Assembly: GCA_022729735.1 (NCBI GenBank)
Contig: DZAY01000009.1
Coordinates: 19,156 to 83,155 of the forward strand
DNA length: 64,000 nt
Direction of reading: 5' to 3'
DNA from: Helicobacter cetorum
GTDB lineage: Bacteria > Campylobacterota > Campylobacteria > Campylobacterales > DZAY01
Shown here piece by piece: positions 25,998-35,227 of the stretch (its first letter is position 1; every line of letters starts with the position of its first letter). Position numbers and translations under genes: made by a program. Below the pieces are notes generated by a model, which saw nothing but the letters and a program-made list of their open reading frames with translations, was not told the origin of the DNA and searched no databases.

Positions 25998-26463
25998 ATC
26001 TCAATCCAATATCGCTTAATTTATAAACACCTTGATTAATTCTTTCAAAAAGTTTCATATTATCAGAATGAGTCGAATTAACTTCATGTTTATTTAATTC
26101 TCCCCTTATTGTTGCATTAAAATCTTTAGATTTAAATTTATTTTGTAGTTCATGACTAACTATATAACTGTTGCAATATTCATATATTGATGATAATTCA
26201 ATCGGTTGATTATTTTTTGATTTTAAATTTTCAAGCTCCATTAAAGCTTCATAATCAGTAGTTTTAAAATCTAATCCAACAATAAATTCTATTTGTGAAT
26301 TATTTTGAGTAAGTGAAAAATCTAAAGCTTTTTGAACTTTAGTAATTCCACTTTTTTGTAAAAATGCAACTGCAATTCTAATTTGTTCAGCTTCCATCAA
26401 TTCACTTTTAATTACATTTTCAAGTTGATAGTTTGTATTTGACAAAATTTGTATTTTAGTCAT
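25984..26463 (-). CDS. Shortened PLD-like protein with C-terminal winged-helix-type region
   Basis: Residues 1-85 of 159 resemble the beginning of phospholipase D-type nuclease domains found in restriction and helicase proteins (IRIAVAFLQKSGI, IEFIVGLDFKTTD). The HKD catalytic motifs that should follow are missing. Instead the chain goes to a region ending in TIRGELNKHEVNSTHSDNMK and LFERINQGVYKLSD, which resembles the small DNA-binding tails of restriction endonucleases. It is probably an internal-deletion derivative of a longer nuclease, though an intact regulator cannot be ruled out. It is the first gene of the island transcript. Confidence 0.5.
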   Translation of the reverse strand: MTKIQILSNTNYQLENVIKSELMEAEQIRIAVAFLQKSGITKVQKALDFSLTQNNSQIEFIVGLDFKTTDYEALMELENLKSKNNQPIELSSIYEYCNSYIVSHELQNKFKSKDFNATIRGELNKHEVNSTHSDNMKLFERINQGVYKLSDIGLRYEKR

Positions 26464-26643
26464 TTTGTTTACCTAAATATCTTCTTTGATGAATTTTAAT
26501 CAAAAATAACCTTTGTTTGAGTTACTTAAAAGAGTATGAAAAAACTGTTAGTAATTTTATCAAGTTTATTCATGATTTTAAAGAGTTTTGTTATTAATTT
26601 TATAATATTGAAGTTTTAAAGAGTAGTATAAAGACAAGAACGA

Positions 26644-26663
26644 GAAAAAACTTCTAACGAAGT
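26644..26663 (-). terminator. Intrinsic terminator of the hydrogenase-pyk cluster
   Basis: Read on the minus strand, ACTTC-GTTA-GAAGT is followed by six T. The hairpin (26650-26663) starts right after the pyk stop codon. No clear terminator is seen between the genes upstream, in keeping with one long transcript. Confidence 0.7.
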
Positions 26664-28100
26664 CTATTTCTCATAATTTTTTTTGATGTATTCTAAACTA
26701 TTTCCATCAATTGTTCTAATCATATTTGTGCTTCCACCTTTTCCACTTGGATAGCCAACAGTTAAAACATATCGCTCATTAGCATTTATAATATTTGAAT
26801 TTTCAGCTTTTACCAAAAACTCATAAGTCATCTCATCACTATTTTCATAATGTTTCAATACATAAAGAGGGATAATTCCAAAGACTATTTGAAGTTTTCG
26901 AAGTGTGCTTAAGTTATCAGAATTTACATAAATTTTAGATTTTGGTCTAAATTTTGCAACATGTTTTGCACTACTTCCACTCTCACTAAAAACTATCATA
27001 GCAGCAGCTTCTATATCTTGAGCAAGTTGTGTTGCACTTGCAGCAATAGCATGGTCTCTGATGTGAGCTGTTGCCAAATCTTTATAATATGGATAAATTG
27101 TTTCAACTTCTAAAGCAGTTTTTACAAGCATTGAAACAGCTTCGATTGGATATTTACCAACTGTGGTTTCATCAGACAACATTACAGCATCACTTCCATC
27201 TAAAATTGCATTTGCAATATCGCTAACTTCTGCTCTTGTTGGGAATGGTGAGTGTATCATTGATGTTAGCATTTGAGTTGCAGTAATTACAGGTAACCCT
27301 TTTTCATTTGCTTTTTTTATAATCATCTTTTGAATTACAGGCACTTTTTCAACCCCAACTTCAACTCCTAAATCACCTCTTGCTACCATAATACCATCTA
27401 CAACTTCCAATATTTCATCGTAGTTATTTATCGCTTCGTTTTTCTCAATTTTTGCAAAAACTGGAATATTTCCACCAGCTTCTTTGATGATTCTTTTAGC
27501 TTCTAAAATATCGTTTTTATCTCTAACAAACGAAATTGCCATCAAATCAACACCAATTTTTACACCAAACTCAATATCTCTTCTATCTTTTTCAGTAATT
27601 GAGCTTAGTGGAATTTTAGTCATTGGAAAATTTACACCTTTTTTTGATGAAATTTCTCCACCAACTAAAACTTTTGTTACAACTCTGTCTTCCAAAGTTT
27701 CTAATACTTGCACTCTAACTGTTCCATCAGCTAAATATATCATATCACCCACTTTTACACTTTCTAAAATGTGTGGGTGATTTATACAAACCTTTTTATC
27801 TTTTCCAATTAATTGGCAAGTTTTCATAAACTCTAAATTGTCATCGTTACTAAGCTCCATAACTCCATCAACTTCACCGAGCCTAATTTTAGGGCCAGAT
27901 ATATCTTGTAAAATTGCGGTATATGTGCCAAGTTTGTTAGAAATTTCTCTAACTTTATCTAAATTTGCTTTGTGATATTCGTGTGTTGAATGCGAGAAGT
28001 TAAATCTAAACACATCAACACCAGCATTTATTAAACTCTCTAACTTTTCTAAAGAGTCACTTGAGGGTCCAACCGTTGCTACAATTTTTGTTTTTTTCAT
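26664..28100 (-). CDS. pyk: Pyruvate kinase
   Basis: Pyk converts phosphoenolpyruvate and ADP to pyruvate and ATP, the last step of glycolysis. The 478 residues contain KIVATVGPSSDS, FRFNFSHSTH, IFAKIEKNEAI-type active-site segments (here PVFAKIEKNEAINNYDEI), MVARGDLGVEV and TATQMLTSM, all conserved. It begins three bases after the phosphorylase gene and ends the long hydrogenase cluster. Many Campylobacterota lack a full glycolysis, so its position next to glycogen breakdown and hydrogenases is informative. Confidence 0.95.
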   Translation of the reverse strand: MKKTKIVATVGPSSDSLEKLESLINAGVDVFRFNFSHSTHEYHKANLDKVREISNKLGTYTAILQDISGPKIRLGEVDGVMELSNDDNLEFMKTCQLIGKDKKVCINHPHILESVKVGDMIYLADGTVRVQVLETLEDRVVTKVLVGGEISSKKGVNFPMTKIPLSSITEKDRRDIEFGVKIGVDLMAISFVRDKNDILEAKRIIKEAGGNIPVFAKIEKNEAINNYDEILEVVDGIMVARGDLGVEVGVEKVPVIQKMIIKKANEKGLPVITATQMLTSMIHSPFPTRAEVSDIANAILDGSDAVMLSDETTVGKYPIEAVSMLVKTALEVETIYPYYKDLATAHIRDHAIAASATQLAQDIEAAAMIVFSESGSSAKHVAKFRPKSKIYVNSDNLSTLRKLQIVFGIIPLYVLKHYENSDEMTYEFLVKAENSNIINANERYVLTVGYPSGKGGSTNMIRTIDGNSLEYIKKNYEK

Positions 28101-28103
28101 AAA

Positions 28104-29768
28104 TTACCTCTCATAATTATAGAGTTTTTCATAATACTCATTTGCCATTCTACCACTATCAAATTGTGGAATAACATCATTCATTGAGTTTTTCATAATC
28201 TCAAGCCATTTTTTTGGTTGGTCATAATAGAGAGGAATGATTTTATCTTCAAGCATATTTACTAAATTTCTATTGTCTTCTTCATCTTGAACCATTATAT
28301 CTTTTTTAGAATCTTGATAGAATGTGAAACAGTTTTTACCATTTTGCTCAAACTCAACATGCCATCCATCATTAATTGATACATTAATAGCTCCATTCAT
28401 CGCAGCACTCATACCACTTGTGCCACTTGCTTCTCTTGTAACTCGTGGATTATTTAGCCAAATATCTGCACCTTTTTTTAAATCTCCAGATAAACCAAGC
28501 TCATATCCAACTAAAATCGCACATCTTTTTAATCCTCGACTAACATGCACTATCTCATTAAATAGATTTACTCCATTGTTATCTGCTGGATGTGGTTTTC
28601 CTGCCCAAATAATTTGAATAGGTTTTTCTTCTCTATTTACAAGTTCTAAGAACTTTTGGAAATCTCGCTTAATTAAGTTTGCTCTCTTATATTCTGCAAA
28701 TCTTCTTGCCCAAACAATTGTCAAAACTTCTGGGTCAAATAGTTTGCCTGTTTGGTCTGCAACTATATCAAATAGTTTTCGCTTTAAATGTCTTTTTCTT
28801 GCTAAAAGTGCATAATCATCATGCTCATCTAAAGCATTTACTAAAGGTTTATCAGCCCAATATCTTCTATTTTGTGCATTTGTGATATGGATAATTGGTG
28901 CAATATCATCTAAATGTTGCCACATTTTTCGCGATACATTTCCATGAATTTCTGAAACTGCATTTGCAATTTTTGAAGCTCGTAAAGCTGCAACTGTTAA
29001 AGAAAATCGTTCTCCCTCTCTAATTCCTGTTAAATCTTCAACATGTTTTGGTTGAAGTCCATTAAAAAATCCCATATTTGATAAAGTAGAATAGTCGTGT
29101 TCTTCATTTCCTGCTGCTTCTGGAGTGTGAGTTGTGAAAACTAAACTATCTCTTACATCATTTCTATTAAACCCAAACTTTTCATACAGATAAAATGCTA
29201 ATGGGATTGAATGCCCTTCATTCATATGATAAATATCTGTATCAATTCCCAATTTATCCAAAATTTTAGCTCCACCAATTCCCAAAACTATTTCTTGAGC
29301 AATTCTTGTTTGCTCTTCTGCTTCATACAATTTGTGTGTGATTGTTCTTGATAAATACTCATTTTCTGGAATATCAGTAGTTAGTAAATACATTGGAGCT
29401 GTGCCAAAAATTTCTGGGTCAAGATAAAATACTTTTACAAATACATCATGACCATTTATTTTAACACTTACAGTTACATCTAAATCTTTAAGAAATGAGT
29501 AGTTTTTTCTTCGATAGCTAACTCTCATTGTGCCATCTTCATTTCTACTTTGGTCATAATAACCATAAGTCCAAAGGATACCAACTCCAACAACATTTTG
29601 CTTTAATTCATATACACTTCTCATATGAGAACCACTTAAAAAGCCCAAACCACCTGAATAGATTTTCAATGCCTGATGTATTGCAAACTCCATAGAAAAG
29701 TATGCCACTTTTTTAGAATATTTCCCACCTACTGGGTCATATAAACTCATATTAACTCGCTGTTTCAT
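28104..29768 (-). CDS. glgP: Alpha-glucan phosphorylase homologue (GT35-type) lacking the usual PLP lysine
   Basis: The 554-residue protein is the short bacterial type of glycogen/maltodextrin phosphorylase, which would release glucose 1-phosphate. AYFSMEFAIHQALKIYSGGLGFLSG, NEGHS, FTTHTPEAAGNEEHDY and WARRFAEYKRANL are all conserved. In the cofactor segment EASGTSGM-S-AAMNG, Ser454 (codon 28407-28409) stands where glycogen phosphorylases have the Lys that binds pyridoxal phosphate. Either this is a subfamily with a different cofactor mode or activity, or it is not a phosphorylase. The ATG has AAAGGAG upstream and overlaps the echF end by 17 bases. Confidence 0.8.
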   Translation of the reverse strand: MKQRVNMSLYDPVGGKYSKKVAYFSMEFAIHQALKIYSGGLGFLSGSHMRSVYELKQNVVGVGILWTYGYYDQSRNEDGTMRVSYRRKNYSFLKDLDVTVSVKINGHDVFVKVFYLDPEIFGTAPMYLLTTDIPENEYLSRTITHKLYEAEEQTRIAQEIVLGIGGAKILDKLGIDTDIYHMNEGHSIPLAFYLYEKFGFNRNDVRDSLVFTTHTPEAAGNEEHDYSTLSNMGFFNGLQPKHVEDLTGIREGERFSLTVAALRASKIANAVSEIHGNVSRKMWQHLDDIAPIIHITNAQNRRYWADKPLVNALDEHDDYALLARKRHLKRKLFDIVADQTGKLFDPEVLTIVWARRFAEYKRANLIKRDFQKFLELVNREEKPIQIIWAGKPHPADNNGVNLFNEIVHVSRGLKRCAILVGYELGLSGDLKKGADIWLNNPRVTREASGTSGMSAAMNGAINVSINDGWHVEFEQNGKNCFTFYQDSKKDIMVQDEEDNRNLVNMLEDKIIPLYYDQPKKWLEIMKNSMNDVIPQFDSGRMANEYYEKLYNYER

Positions 29769-30183
29769 TGCTCTCCTTTTTTTGTTGTTTTTTAGCTTCT
29801 AAATATTCCTCTTTGGATTTTTTTGCAAACTCTTGCAACTCAAACCATGCCTCATTTACTCTATCCATCTTTGTTGCTGGTTTTACAACTTCACCTATTT
29901 GAGATAAAGCTGTTGCACTATCTGGACATGCTCTTACACACTCTCCACAATAGATACAAAGATAAGGATTGTAATTATACACTTTTGAGCCATCAATATT
30001 GTAAGTAAATATAATTGCACACGGAGGACATACATCTTCACATTTAAGACAATATATACATTTACTCTCTTCATATACTATAAGCCCTCTTGTATGCGAA
30101 ATATCTTCTTTTTCAAAAGGATATTGTAGTGTATTTGGTTTTTTTAGTAAATTATTAAAAGGTTCTAATAAAGATTTAAACAT
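29752..30183 (-). CDS. echF: Group 4 [NiFe] hydrogenase ferredoxin subunit (EchF/NuoI-like)
   Basis: The 143-residue protein has two 4Fe-4S motifs, CIYCLKCEDVCP and CIYCGECVRACP, as in EchF and NuoI. It passes electrons from ferredoxin to the small subunit of the membrane hydrogenase. A longer frame starts at 30279, but I use 30183 because AAGGAG lies nine bases before it and it follows the echE stop. The C-terminus is a charged helix rich in Lys and Glu. Confidence 0.87.
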   Translation of the reverse strand: MFKSLLEPFNNLLKKPNTLQYPFEKEDISHTRGLIVYEESKCIYCLKCEDVCPPCAIIFTYNIDGSKVYNYNPYLCIYCGECVRACPDSATALSQIGEVVKPATKMDRVNEAWFELQEFAKKSKEEYLEAKKQQKKESNETAS

Positions 30184-30193
30184 TTTGCTCTCC

Positions 30194-31270
30194 TTACTTC
30201 GCTGTGCAAGACATACAAGGGTCAAATGATGCCAAAATTGCTGGAGAATCTGCATAGTTTGAACCTTTGAAAATCTCAACCATTGATGGAATTAATGCAA
30301 AAGTTGGAGTTCTAATTTTTACTCTATCAAGATATTGCCCACCTAATGCTCTTACATAATAAAATAGTTCTCCCCTTGGTGCTTCTACTCGAATGTATGC
30401 TTCACCTTTTGGACTACCTTTGACTTTTACCTGAATTTCACCCTCCGGCAAACCATCTAAAATATTTAATATCATTTTAAGAGAGTTTTTTATCTCTTTT
30501 AATCTTACAACATTTCTTGCAAATATATCTCCACCACTACTTGTAATTAGCTCAAATCCAACTTCACTATATGGTAAATGGTTAGAAGTTCTAACATCAA
30601 CTTTAAGTCCCGCAGCTCTTGCCATTGGTCCAACACAGTTATATTTTTTTGCTTGGGAAAGAGTTAAAACACCAACATTTTTATATTTCACACTCAAAGT
30701 GTAGTTTGTCAAAAACTCTTCTTCTATCGCTTCTACTTTGCCAATAAACTCTTTTAGTTTATAACTAAGCTCTTTTGCAACTTCGCTATCTAAATCTCTA
30801 TTAACTCCACCAATGCTAACATAATCAAACTGCACACGATTACCTGTAAGCTTGTCTTGAAATCGCATTATAAGCTCTCGCTCTTTCATAATTCTCATAA
30901 ATAGAGCTTCATAACCTGCATTTTCTGCTGTATGAGCAAGACATAGTAGATGAGAGTGAATTCTATCAAGCTCAAAAATCATAATTCGTAAATATTTAAT
31001 TCTGGTATTAAGCTCTAAATTCATAATCTGCTCAACTGCAAATGTATAAGCTGAAGCATGAGTTATAGCACACAATCCACAAACTCTTGCAACTACATAT
31101 CCAACTTGTTTAAATTTAAATTTATCTTCACAAGCTTTCTCAACTCCTCTATGCACATATCCTACATCAGCCCTAACATCTATGATTTTTTCATTTTCTG
31201 TTTCAAACACAAATCTAACTGGCTCTAAAAGGGCGATATGTTGTGAGCCTATTGGTATATCTAATCTCAT
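30194..31270 (-). CDS. echE: Group 4 [NiFe] hydrogenase catalytic large subunit (EchE-like)
   Basis: This is the 358-residue NuoD-like subunit holding the NiFe centre. Both cysteine pairs are intact: C64/C67 in RVCGLCAITHA and C352/C355 in DPCMSC, so it is a hydrogenase and not a complex I subunit. Only three residues follow the last Cys, so there is no C-terminal extension for a maturation protease to remove, as reported for Ech-type enzymes. It overlaps echD by four bases. Confidence 0.9.
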   Translation of the reverse strand: MRLDIPIGSQHIALLEPVRFVFETENEKIIDVRADVGYVHRGVEKACEDKFKFKQVGYVVARVCGLCAITHASAYTFAVEQIMNLELNTRIKYLRIMIFELDRIHSHLLCLAHTAENAGYEALFMRIMKERELIMRFQDKLTGNRVQFDYVSIGGVNRDLDSEVAKELSYKLKEFIGKVEAIEEEFLTNYTLSVKYKNVGVLTLSQAKKYNCVGPMARAAGLKVDVRTSNHLPYSEVGFELITSSGGDIFARNVVRLKEIKNSLKMILNILDGLPEGEIQVKVKGSPKGEAYIRVEAPRGELFYYVRALGGQYLDRVKIRTPTFALIPSMVEIFKGSNYADSPAILASFDPCMSCTAK

Positions 31271-31605
31271 TTGGCTTTCCTTAATGGAGTTTTTGGACTC
31301 TCCTCATCTAAAAACAATCCACCTTTTGCATTCTCAAATTTCACTCCCAAAAGGTCAAAATTTTCTTCTTCTGCAATGAAGCTTGATGGAATTAACTTTG
31401 TAATTGTTGGAACTTCTACATCATAATCTATTTTTAGAGTAAAAATTGTAACCTCTTCATCACTATAATTGCTAAAAATATAGTCTAAAACTATTCCACT
31501 TTTGTCATCATATCCACTAATTGTTACAAAGTGATTTACATCTTCTTTGTAAAATTGTGAAATTTTATCGATTAACTCATCTAAATTTATCTTTATTTTA
31601 ATCAT
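31267..31605 (-). CDS. echD: Group 4 hydrogenase subunit EchD/NuoC-like
   Basis: The 112-residue protein corresponds to the 30-kDa (NuoC) subunit in its short Ech form. The segment IPSSFIAEEENFDLLGVKFE, then LFLDEESP matches the family's A-x-E-R-E-x-x-D-L-x-G region in degenerate form. It overlaps both neighbours by four bases and its position matches echD in the ABCDEF order. Confidence 0.78.
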   Translation of the reverse strand: MIKIKINLDELIDKISQFYKEDVNHFVTISGYDDKSGIVLDYIFSNYSDEEVTIFTLKIDYDVEVPTITKLIPSSFIAEEENFDLLGVKFENAKGGLFLDEESPKTPLRKAK

Positions 31606-32117
31606 TCTTTTGCCTTTAAAAACTCTCTTCTATTCACAACACCATCTTTTTCTTCAAGCTCATTAAATAGCTTAAATGGTTTTTCAATCTCTTTGCTCTT
31701 TTGCTCCAAAATTGCTAAAGCTTGCACAACTCCATCTATAATTTGCTCTGGTCTTGCAGCACATCCTCCCACATAAACATCAACAGGAATATATCTATCA
31801 ACTCCAGCATAAGTGTTATACATTTCTCTAAATACTCCACCAGTGCAAGTGCAACTTCCAACTGCAATTACAACTTTTGGCTCTGGCATCATAGAATAGA
31901 CATCTACAAGCTTTTGAGATGCCCTCTTAGTTACGGGACCTGTAACTAAAAGAATATCAGACTGCTTTGGATTACCTTTATTAATTGCTCCAAATCGCTC
32001 AATATCAAATTTTGGAGCTAAACAAGCAAGAATTTCTATATCACATCCATTGCAACTACCACAATTATAGTGCAAAATCCACGGTGATTTTTTTCTAAAT
32101 TTTTTTAAAAACTCCAT
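31602..32117 (-). CDS. echC: Group 4 [NiFe] hydrogenase small subunit (EchC/NuoB-like)
   Basis: The 171-residue protein binds the proximal 4Fe-4S cluster. NCGSCNGCDIEILACLAP near the start, AVGSCTCTGGVF in the middle and YVGGCAARPEQI near the end give the C-x2-C...C...C pattern of NuoB-like subunits. It lies four bases after echB and overlaps echD. Confidence 0.9.
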   Translation of the reverse strand: MEFLKKFRKKSPWILHYNCGSCNGCDIEILACLAPKFDIERFGAINKGNPKQSDILLVTGPVTKRASQKLVDVYSMMPEPKVVIAVGSCTCTGGVFREMYNTYAGVDRYIPVDVYVGGCAARPEQIIDGVVQALAILEQKSKEIEKPFKLFNELEEKDGVVNRREFLKAKE

Positions 32118-32120
32118 TTT

Positions 32121-32942
32121 TTATCCTACTAAAAAGATTAAATTTATAACTGCTAAAGGGAGTGATACAAAATATACAAACTTTAACATTGATTGAAAAT
32201 TCACCCTACTTGTAGCATTATCTATTAAATTTAAAAGCATAAATGTAAATACAGCTAAAATCGCTCCTAAAATGTAGTTATCTCCAGCAAATAGGAATAT
32301 AAAGCTATAAACAAATAGATATTCAAGCCATTTAGCAGTATAAAGTGCTTCAAAAAATGCTCCAGAATACTCAATTTCAGCACCTCCAACAATCTCTTGA
32401 TGAGCTTCTGCAACATCAAAAGGACTTTTTTTAAGCTTAATTGGTAAAACAGTTAGAAGTGAAATAAATATTAAAATCATTGAAAATAGTGGCACACCAT
32501 CATAATTTATTACATTTCCTGCTTCAAAACTGCCCGTTACATAATAAAATCCAATTGCAGATAAAACAAATATTGGTTCATAAGCTAAAAGTGATATTAA
32601 CTCTCTATTTGCACCAATATATGAGAATGTAGATTTTACACTAAAACCAGCGACAACTAAAATTACGGTTGAAAGCAAGTGAAAAAATATAACAATTAGT
32701 AAATCAGCTCCTAAAAATAGAAGTGCTAAGGCTACCCAACTTGCAACAAAGTGCATAACTCCTAAAATAGCATGATATGAGTGAATTATAAAAATTCGCT
32801 TATCCATAAGTTTCAAAAAATCATAAAATGGTTGAAGTAAAGGGGGTCCAATTCTATTTTGCATCCTTGCTTTAATCACTCGTTCAACTCCATAAATCAA
32901 TCCACCAAAAATAGGGGCAAGTAGTATCATTAAATATGTCAT
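32121..32942 (-). CDS. echB: Group 4 hydrogenase membrane subunit (EchB/NuoH-like)
   Basis: The 273-residue protein is the NuoH-type membrane anchor with about eight helices. ERVIKARMQNRIGPPLLQPFYD is the conserved cytoplasmic loop that contacts the hydrophilic arm. FDVAEAHQEIVGGAEIEYSG is the second family signature with its row of Glu. Its start overlaps the echA stop by one base. Confidence 0.9.
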   Translation of the reverse strand: MTYLMILLAPIFGGLIYGVERVIKARMQNRIGPPLLQPFYDFLKLMDKRIFIIHSYHAILGVMHFVASWVALALLFLGADLLIVIFFHLLSTVILVVAGFSVKSTFSYIGANRELISLLAYEPIFVLSAIGFYYVTGSFEAGNVINYDGVPLFSMILIFISLLTVLPIKLKKSPFDVAEAHQEIVGGAEIEYSGAFFEALYTAKWLEYLFVYSFIFLFAGDNYILGAILAVFTFMLLNLIDNATSRVNFQSMLKFVYFVSLPLAVINLIFLVG

Positions 32943-34795
32943 TAGATTGCTCCTAAAATTAAGATTACAAATAAGAAAAATGCTACTGCATTCAGTCTCT
33001 TATGATTTTTATTTGATAACTCAAAATAGTATAAACCAAAACTTAAATTTAGTCGCTCACCACAACTATACTCTCGCACTCTATCTACATTTTTAAACTT
33101 TACAAAATAGCTTAAAAGTGGAGCTAAAAATAGTAATAAAAATGCTAAAACGATTTGATAAAACTCTAAAGAGCTAAAATGAAAATATAAACTCCAATTT
33201 TTGGAGTAAATTTCTGCTTGAATATTAGTTAGCGAAGTTGCAATTGGAGCAATTAAATTTGCAATAATTGGAGCGATAAAAAATCCACCTAAAGCAATTA
33301 GTGCTACAAGAGTTCCTGTTGTCAATAGATAGTTTAACGGTAGCTTTTCTAATTTGAAACTATCTTCTAAATCTCCTTGTTTTTGCACGATTTTTGCACT
33401 AAATTTAAAATATAAAAGTGCTAAAACTACACTTCCTAAAATGATTGTAATAATTGCAAATAGATTAAAAATATTATCTCGCAACACATTTGAATTAACC
33501 TCAATTGCCATCCATTTAGCAATAAATGCACCAAATGGTGGAAGAGTTATACTAATTAGACCAAAAAGCATAAAAAATGTTGTGAGTGGAGCTTTTGTAA
33601 TTAGATTATCCATTTTTTCAATCTCTTTGAGATGAAATACTCGCTCCAAAACACCAGCTTCAAGAAATAGTAAAGCTTTTGAAACTCCGTGGAAAAATAT
33701 CAAAGCCATAGATGCAATCAGTGCTAAATTTGTTCCAATTGAAGCTAAAAGTATCATAAGTCCCAAAAGTGCAATAGTTGAATAAGCAAACAACTCTTTT
33801 AACATTTTAGAGTTAAGTGCCAAAATTGAAGCAATTAAAAAGCTAAAACCACCAATTAAAAGCAGTGCTTTTGCTATAAAAGTGTTGCTAATTGCAGGTG
33901 AGAGTTTTAATATTAGAAATGGAGCAATTTTTACCATTGTTGCACTATGAAGTATCGCACTAACTGGAGTTGGAGCAACCATTGCACCAAGTAACCAACT
34001 TTGAGCAGGAAATTGAGCTCCTTTTATTAGTGCTGAAAGACTAAGCAGTGCAAAAGGTAGAAGTGTTACATAATCTTTTATTTCCAAAACTTTATCAAAA
34101 TATATAGAACTATAATAGAGTGAGAAAAAGATTAGTGCAAATAGAATTGCAACTCCACCAATTTGATTTATCCATAAAGCTCTTAGGGCATTATTAGTTG
34201 ATATTTCATCTTTTCTAAACCCAATTAAGATGTATGAAGCCAAAGTTGTTAGCTCAAATAGAAGAAAAAACCACTCAATATTATTAGCTGAAACTATTAA
34301 ATTCATAACTGCTAAAAATATAAATAGAGTTGCAATAAAAAAGCTTTTTCGCTCTTCTGTTGTATCTTCATCTTCGATATATTTAAGCCCATAAATTACT
34401 ATAACTCCACCAACAATATTTATCAAAACAAACATAAAGCTTGACAATCTATCAATAATTAGATTTGAAACATTTTCTTCATGTGGTGCATTAAATAGTA
34501 AAAAAGTTAAGAGAATTAACTGAAAAATTGCTAAAGAGCCAACCAAAATATTTTCATGTTTTTTTGCCTCTTTTAAGAAAAATAGTAGCAAAACATAATC
34601 TAATGCTACAACTAAAAAGTTTAATCCACCTAAATCAAAGCTTATATTTGACTCAAAATTTATAAAAAGTTTTAGAGATGTGATTGAGAGAATAACAACT
34701 GTTGTAATTGTTAAAATTTTTTTCATCTCACCTTTTAAAAAGTAGCTACAAATACCAGCGATGATAGGTAGTATAAATAGAATTAAAGCTTCCAT
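32942..34795 (-). CDS. echA: Group 4 hydrogenase antiporter-like subunit (EchA/NuoL-like)
   Basis: The 617-residue polytopic protein belongs to the Mrp/NuoL/HyfB antiporter family that moves H+ or Na+. EWFFLLFELTTLASYILIGF carries the conserved Glu. GAQFPAQSWLLGAMVAPTPVSAILHSATMVK carries the Lys and His region. HGVSKALLFLEAG is the C-half signature. It begins one base after the protease gene and opens the ech part of the cluster. Confidence 0.9.
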   Translation of the reverse strand: MEALILFILPIIAGICSYFLKGEMKKILTITTVVILSITSLKLFINFESNISFDLGGLNFLVVALDYVLLLFFLKEAKKHENILVGSLAIFQLILLTFLLFNAPHEENVSNLIIDRLSSFMFVLINIVGGVIVIYGLKYIEDEDTTEERKSFFIATLFIFLAVMNLIVSANNIEWFFLLFELTTLASYILIGFRKDEISTNNALRALWINQIGGVAILFALIFFSLYYSSIYFDKVLEIKDYVTLLPFALLSLSALIKGAQFPAQSWLLGAMVAPTPVSAILHSATMVKIAPFLILKLSPAISNTFIAKALLLIGGFSFLIASILALNSKMLKELFAYSTIALLGLMILLASIGTNLALIASMALIFFHGVSKALLFLEAGVLERVFHLKEIEKMDNLITKAPLTTFFMLFGLISITLPPFGAFIAKWMAIEVNSNVLRDNIFNLFAIITIILGSVVLALLYFKFSAKIVQKQGDLEDSFKLEKLPLNYLLTTGTLVALIALGGFFIAPIIANLIAPIATSLTNIQAEIYSKNWSLYFHFSSLEFYQIVLAFLLLFLAPLLSYFVKFKNVDRVREYSCGERLNLSFGLYYFELSNKNHKRLNAVAFFLFVILILGAI

Positions 34796-34796
34796 T

Positions 34797-35225
34797 TCAC
34801 ACCTTTTGTATAATTTCTGAAATTAGATAATCTATCAAAAAATCTGCTCTCTCTTTTGCTTTTAAGCTTAAACTATCAGAGTAGCTAAACTCTTTGCAAA
34901 GAATTGAAAATATTAGAAATTTAAAATCATGATTTAAAATATCTCGTGATAGTTTTTGTAGAGTAAAAGGGGTTAAATTATGATTTAAAACTCCAATAGT
35001 ATTGGAATTTTGTTCCATCAAAGGAACGGCAAATGCAAACTCTTCAAAGCCAAAACCAGCATCTATAAATATAACAAAATCTGAATTTTCTAATTTATAA
35101 ATTAGCTCTGGTGTTAATTGATGAGTTAGAATTACATTGGTAAAACTCAAAAGAGCTTCACCAACATAAATTCCAAATCCATCATCACCTCTTAAAGAGT
35201 TACCATATCCAACAACGGTTATCAA
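34797..35225 (-). CDS. [NiFe] hydrogenase maturation protease (HyaD/HycI family)
   Basis: This 142-residue endopeptidase starts with VVGYGNSLRGDDGFGIYVGEAL, where the second Asp is the nickel-sensing ligand of the family. VIFIDAGFGFEEF holds the next conserved Asp, and a His-containing segment (NHNLTPF) follows. Such proteases trim the large-subunit C-terminus after Ni insertion. It lies between hoxH and echA. Since only HoxH has a cleavable extension, HoxH is the probable substrate. Confidence 0.88.
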   Translation of the reverse strand: MITVVGYGNSLRGDDGFGIYVGEALLSFTNVILTHQLTPELIYKLENSDFVIFIDAGFGFEEFAFAVPLMEQNSNTIGVLNHNLTPFTLQKLSRDILNHDFKFLIFSILCKEFSYSDSLSLKAKERADFLIDYLISEIIQKV

Positions 35226-35227
35226 AC

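Noticed and set aside
26537..26623. 28-codon frame starting MKKLLVILSSLFM in the gap before pyk
   Set aside because: It looks like a signal peptide but has no convincing ribosome site and no body. Probably chance or a vestige, so not listed as a gene.
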